Of a stretch of 35,495 nt of DNA, positions 33,223 through 35,495 are shown piece after piece. Where the stretch lies: assembly GCA_964592905.1 (NCBI GenBank), contig CAZQGJ010000002.1, positions 1 to 35,495 on the forward strand. The letters run 5' to 3'. Source of the stretch: CAZQGJ01 sp964592905 (GTDB lineage: Bacteria; Patescibacteriota; UBA1384; CAYGGE01). The position numbers were made by a program, and so were the translations under genes. The notes under the pieces were generated by a model. The model searched no databases. It had not been told where the DNA came from and saw only the letters and a program-made list of their open reading frames with translations. Positions within the stretch are counted from its first letter, which is position 1. Each line of letters starts with the position of its first letter.

Positions 33223-33582
33223 TTATTGAGCTAGAGTCTGCTTAACTTGCTTAACGATGGCCTCAAACTCGGTAGGATGAAACTCAGCTAGCTCGGCCAA
33301 GGCCTTGCGGTTGAGCTCGATCTCGGCTTTTTTCAGGCCAGCCATGAAAGTTGAATAAGTTAGATCGTGCATACGGACCGCGGCATTGATCTTACTAATG
33401 AAGCGAGCACGAAAGACGCGTGACTTAACTTTGCGGTCACGATAGGCGTACTCGGCTGCTCGAATAACCGCCTGTTTGGCTAGTCGAAATAGCTTGCTGC
33501 GGCCTAATTTATAACCGCTGGCTAAGGCTAATAACTTTTTATGTCGGCGACGGACAACCGTGCCTCTTTTAACTCTTGGCAT
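33223..33582 (-). CDS. rplT: 50S ribosomal protein L20
   Basis: 119 residues, normal length. The basic N-terminal extension PRVKRGTVVRRRHKKLLALA and then GYKLGRSKLFRLAKQAVIRA are diagnostic, as are YRDRKVKSRVFRARFISKIN and the C-terminal globular part with NRKALAELAEFHP. L20 binds 23S rRNA early in 50S assembly and represses its own operon in many bacteria. AAAGGA precedes the ATG. It is the last gene of infC-rpmI-rplT, 32 nt after rpmI, and is followed by the palindrome at 33162-33199. I see no L20-binding leader structure, though one would sit before infC if present. Confidence 0.98.
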   Translation of the reverse strand: MPRVKRGTVVRRRHKKLLALASGYKLGRSKLFRLAKQAVIRAAEYAYRDRKVKSRVFRARFISKINAAVRMHDLTYSTFMAGLKKAEIELNRKALAELAEFHPTEFEAIVKQVKQTLAQ

Positions 33583-33614
33583 ATGTTTCCTTTGAGATGT
33601 TAGTTGCTAATGGT

Positions 33615-33818
33615 TTAGACGCCGTAGGGAAGATGCTTAGCGATAGATTTGGCATCAGCCTTGCCTAGCGGGAGTTTTTGCTTGGATTCACTCAAGGTGC
33701 GCTTGCTTTTGCCAGTGGTGCGATGTTGAGCGCTGGTGTTTTGACGCATAATTTTGCCATTTTTAGTAATATTGGCAATGCGTTTGGCGATTGATTTGAT
33801 GGTTTTCAGCTTAGGCAT
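33615..33818 (-). CDS. rpmI: 50S ribosomal protein L35
   Basis: 67 residues, very basic. MPKLKTIKSIAKRI, then TKNGKIMRQNTSAQH and TGKSKRTLSESKQKL follow the L35 pattern. The C-terminus (KSIAKHLPYGV) is a little divergent but of the right length. The ATG is at 33816-33818, one nt after the infC stop, with AAAGGA inside the end of infC as Shine-Dalgarno. Position in infC-rpmI-rplT confirms the call. Confidence 0.97.
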   Translation of the reverse strand: MPKLKTIKSIAKRIANITKNGKIMRQNTSAQHRTTGKSKRTLSESKQKLPLGKADAKSIAKHLPYGV

Positions 33819-33819
33819 C

Positions 33820-34329
33820 TTAGTTTCCTTTGCGTTTGCGGAGGATGGTCAGATAGCGATTACCCACTTTTTGTGGCTCCGATTCGTAATCAGCGTCGAG
33901 CTCTACCTGAAAGCGGCGAATAATCGCTAACGCTTTGTCGGCAAAGATATTCTCACGACCGTGGAGTTGGAGAAAGACTTTGACTTTCATGCCAGCGTCA
34001 AGAAATCCTTTGGCTCTTTCGAGTTTAGTTTGGAAATCGTGCTCGTCGATCTTAAAGGAGAGTTTAACCTCTTTAAGTTCGCCGGCGTGTTGACGGGCGC
34101 GCTGTCGTTTCTCTTTTTTCTCCTGTTCGTAGAGAAATTTACCATAGTCAATGAGTCGAACCACCGGTTGAGTGGCGGCTGGATTAACTAGAACCAAATC
34201 AAGCCCTTGCTCTAAAGCGAGCCATCTGGCCTGATCAACATTGACTGAACCGTAGTTATTGCCATCCTCACCAATTAAAACAAAATAATCGTGATTTAAT
34301 TGATCATTGGCTAAGAGTGGTTTACTAAT
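33820..34329 (-). CDS. infC: Translation initiation factor IF-3, AUU start codon
   Basis: 169 residues when read from ATT at 34327-34329. The frame begins ISKPLLANDQLNHDYFVLIG, which aligns with the N-terminal domain start of other IF-3 proteins (ISK...N at the same place), then RWLALEQGLDLVLVNPAATQ leads into RLIDYGKFLYEQEKKEKRQR and the C-terminal KEVKLSFKIDEHDFQTKLER and RYLTILRKRK. A TTG-started version from 34197 would lack most of the N-terminal domain. AAGGA at 34337-34341 is 7 nt from the ATT, and the in-frame TAA at 34333-34335 lies just upstream. AUU starts are known in infC of other bacteria and allow IF-3 to repress its own translation. The 5' end is 15 nt after the kinase-like gene. 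Confidence 0.95.
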   Translation of the reverse strand: MSKPLLANDQLNHDYFVLIGEDGNNYGSVNVDQARWLALEQGLDLVLVNPAATQPVVRLIDYGKFLYEQEKKEKRQRARQHAGELKEVKLSFKIDEHDFQTKLERAKGFLDAGMKVKVFLQLHGRENIFADKALAIIRRFQVELDADYESEPQKVGNRYLTILRKRKGN

Positions 34330-34341
34330 CGGTTAATCCTT
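34327..34341 (-). promoter_or_regulatory. infC translation initiation region: AAGGA plus AUU start
   Basis: Shine-Dalgarno AAGGA (34337-34341), 7-nt spacer and ATT (34327-34329). It begins three nt after the stop (34345-34347) of the upstream gene. The spacing decides the start, and the rare codon is expected to make initiation sensitive to free IF-3. Confidence 0.85.
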
Positions 34342-34344
34342 GTC

Positions 34345-35124
34345 TCAAATATTTGGTCTTGGTCCAGTTATATCATGAGAGGCAATTATTTTCAAGCCTA
34401 GTGGGTGAAATTTCAGAGTTAATGGCAGAGTGGTTAACTGAGTGTCTAAATGCCAAGTCGCCAACGCTGGATCGGTCATGAGTTGACAGCGATCGACAGT
34501 GACCTGAGAGACGGTTGTTTGCTCGTGTCTGCCATCGCCGGCCGTTGACTGGCGTTGCCAGGGAAGACGCCAGCCCCTAGCCCCTGTCTGAGGCGGATAG
34601 ATAGTTACCCTGGCATTGACCTCTATTCTGGCTCGCGACAGTTGACCGGTGATCTGCCAATCCTGATCGGCTAAGAGGCTGTCGGTATAGCTGAGGCAAA
34701 ACTCAACTGGGTTAACCGTCCGCATCTCGACTGTATCGTAGCAACCGGCCTCGGAATTTAGCTCTAGCCAGTCGATCTGTTTAATCGGTCTTTTTAAGAG
34801 TAATTGACAGGCGTCGGGAATGGTTGTCTTGCCAAAGAACTGCTCATAGCGAGGATTGTGACCCAAGGGTATGGCCCCAAAGGAGCCAGCCTGTGCTAAG
34901 CCAACCAGGCCAGCCACCTGATTGAGATGCCCATCATCGCCAACGGCAATGATGCTATTAAATTTACGGGCTAGAGCCAGTTCGATCTGGTCCTTAGCGC
35001 GCCGCAGAGGACTTATCTGGTTAAACTCACCGGCGATGCCTAGGTTAGCCAGTAGGGTTTTAAGGCCGTTCAGGCGAGTTTGTTCGGCCGCTGTTAACTT
35101 CTCGGCCAAAATATAGTAGTACAC
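34345..35124 (-). CDS. Diacylglycerol-kinase-like (DAGK/LCB5 fold) protein, divergent
   Basis: 259 residues. The N-terminal half shows the DAGK catalytic fold: KFNSIIAVGDDGHLNQVAG in place of the usual GGDGTxxEV, then FGAIPLGHNPRYEQFFG for the IPLGTxNDFAR segment. The Thr of GGDGT is His and the first Gly is changed. The C-terminal half is beta-rich and includes a Gln/Arg/Gly-rich loop (about residues 180-205). Family members phosphorylate diacylglycerol or related lipids with ATP; this copy may have shifted activity. The start is GTG with AGAGG just upstream. It lies between the bactofilin gene and infC, 33 nt after the former; its stop is 15 nt from the infC start. Confidence 0.7.
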   Translation of the reverse strand: MYYYILAEKLTAAEQTRLNGLKTLLANLGIAGEFNQISPLRRAKDQIELALARKFNSIIAVGDDGHLNQVAGLVGLAQAGSFGAIPLGHNPRYEQFFGKTTIPDACQLLLKRPIKQIDWLELNSEAGCYDTVEMRTVNPVEFCLSYTDSLLADQDWQITGQLSRARIEVNARVTIYPPQTGARGWRLPWQRQSTAGDGRHEQTTVSQVTVDRCQLMTDPALATWHLDTQLTTLPLTLKFHPLGLKIIASHDITGPRPNI

Positions 35125-35157
35125 TCTGCCTCTTCATCTTTGGCGGCGGATAATGAG

Positions 35158-35495
35158 TTATTCGATAGAGCTATCGTCTGGCGATTGCTTAACGCCCTGA
35201 CCATCTTCGTTCATTTTACAGTTGCCAACGAGTGTGGCGCCGGCCTCAACCGAGAGAATTTTAGTCACGATACTGCCAAAGATCCGACCAGACTTGGTGA
35301 TCTCTAGGCGTGAATGAGCGATAATATCGCCTTTGACGACTCCGGCGACGATAATATGATCGGCGCTAACGGGTCCGTTAATCTCGGCGCTTTCGCCAAT
35401 TTGAACCTGTTTATCTGACTTGAGTTCGCCAGTCAACTGTCCGTTGACGATTATATCTTGTGAATCGATCAGGTTGCCATTAAGTTTGACCTGAC
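35158..35495 (-). CDS. Bactofilin (polymer-forming cytoskeletal protein), 5' end beyond the window
   Basis: The frame is open to the window edge, giving at least 112 residues; the nearest in-window start (TTG, 35434-35436) falls within the conserved fold, so the gene almost certainly begins outside. Short repeated strands of the beta-helix are visible: VKLNGNLIDSQDIIVNGQLT, VQIGESAEINGPV, HIIVAGVVKGDIIAHSRLEI, SGRIFGSIVTKILSVEAGA and a final NCKM, the regular bactofilin ending. A short acidic tail (EDGQGVKQSPDDSSIE) follows. Bactofilins self-assemble into filaments at the membrane and help organise cell shape and wall enzymes. The RodZ-like protein elsewhere in the window belongs to the same broad theme, but they are not adjacent. 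Confidence 0.93.
   Translation of the reverse strand, partial: QVKLNGNLIDSQDIIVNGQLTGELKSDKQVQIGESAEINGPVSADHIIVAGVVKGDIIAHSRLEITKSGRIFGSIVTKILSVEAGATLVGNCKMNEDGQGVKQSPDDSSIE

Noticed and set aside
1..35495. CRISPR arrays, insertion sequences, phage genes, tRNA or rRNA genes
   Set aside because: No spaced direct repeats, transposase or integrase motifs, or cloverleaf/T-arm sequences seen on either strand.

Overview
This window looks like a chromosomal segment of an uncultured, monoderm-like bacterium, plausibly a member of the Candidate Phyla Radiation (Patescibacteria). That placement is inference: no rRNA is present. It rests on compact packing with many ATGA and TAATG junctions, frequent TTG and GTG starts, a degenerate Lgt-like protein, a bactofilin, a short RodZ-like protein, and a very large sugar-polymer cluster with no Kdo, heptose or lipid A genes. 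TGA is a stop codon here. A 10-N assembly gap lies at 26574-26583.

Layout. Positions 1-209 (+) are the 3' end of a primary sigma factor gene (rpoD-like), followed by a long hairpin and a short tandem repeat. From 30749 down to 336 every gene is on the minus strand: about 30 kb with almost no intergenic space, read as one superoperon or a chain of coupled operons. In transcription order it encodes a Wzx/MATE-type flippase, a polyprenyl-phosphate glycosyltransferase, UDP-glucuronate decarboxylase (UDP-xylose), UDP-glucose dehydrogenase, a CDP-tyvelose-epimerase-like SDR, a RodZ-like protein, RecA, RecX, a GT4, a GT2, a DegT-fold enzyme with His in place of the catalytic Lys, GDP-mannose 4,6-dehydratase, a GalE-like SDR, a GDP-fucose/colitose-synthase-like SDR, a GT4, two paralogous giant GT-C-like membrane proteins, a GT2, two more GT-C-like membrane proteins (one with a C-terminal discoidin-like domain), a GT4, a UDP-galactopyranose-mutase-like flavoprotein, a further GT-C-like protein, GtrA, and a small two-helix membrane protein.

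Divergent from this cluster, 30857-33116 (+) holds a response regulator, a sensor-poor histidine kinase and a degenerate Lgt homologue. A long perfect palindrome then separates these from a minus-strand block (35495 to 33223) holding a bactofilin (truncated by the window edge), a divergent diacylglycerol-kinase-like protein, infC (AUU start), rpmI and rplT.

How it works together (inference). The cluster makes activated sugars (UDP-GlcA, UDP-Xyl, a GDP-6-deoxy or 3,6-dideoxy sugar, possibly UDP-Galf), assembles them with cytoplasmic GT2/GT4 enzymes, flips lipid-linked material with the flippase and GtrA, and finishes the polymer outside with several GT-C enzymes that use polyprenyl-phosphate sugars. 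The product would be a complex surface glycan. The most notable proposal is a GDP-colitose-like route formed by GMD, the His-for-Lys DegT protein and the fucose-synthase-like SDR. recA and recX sit in the middle of this cluster.
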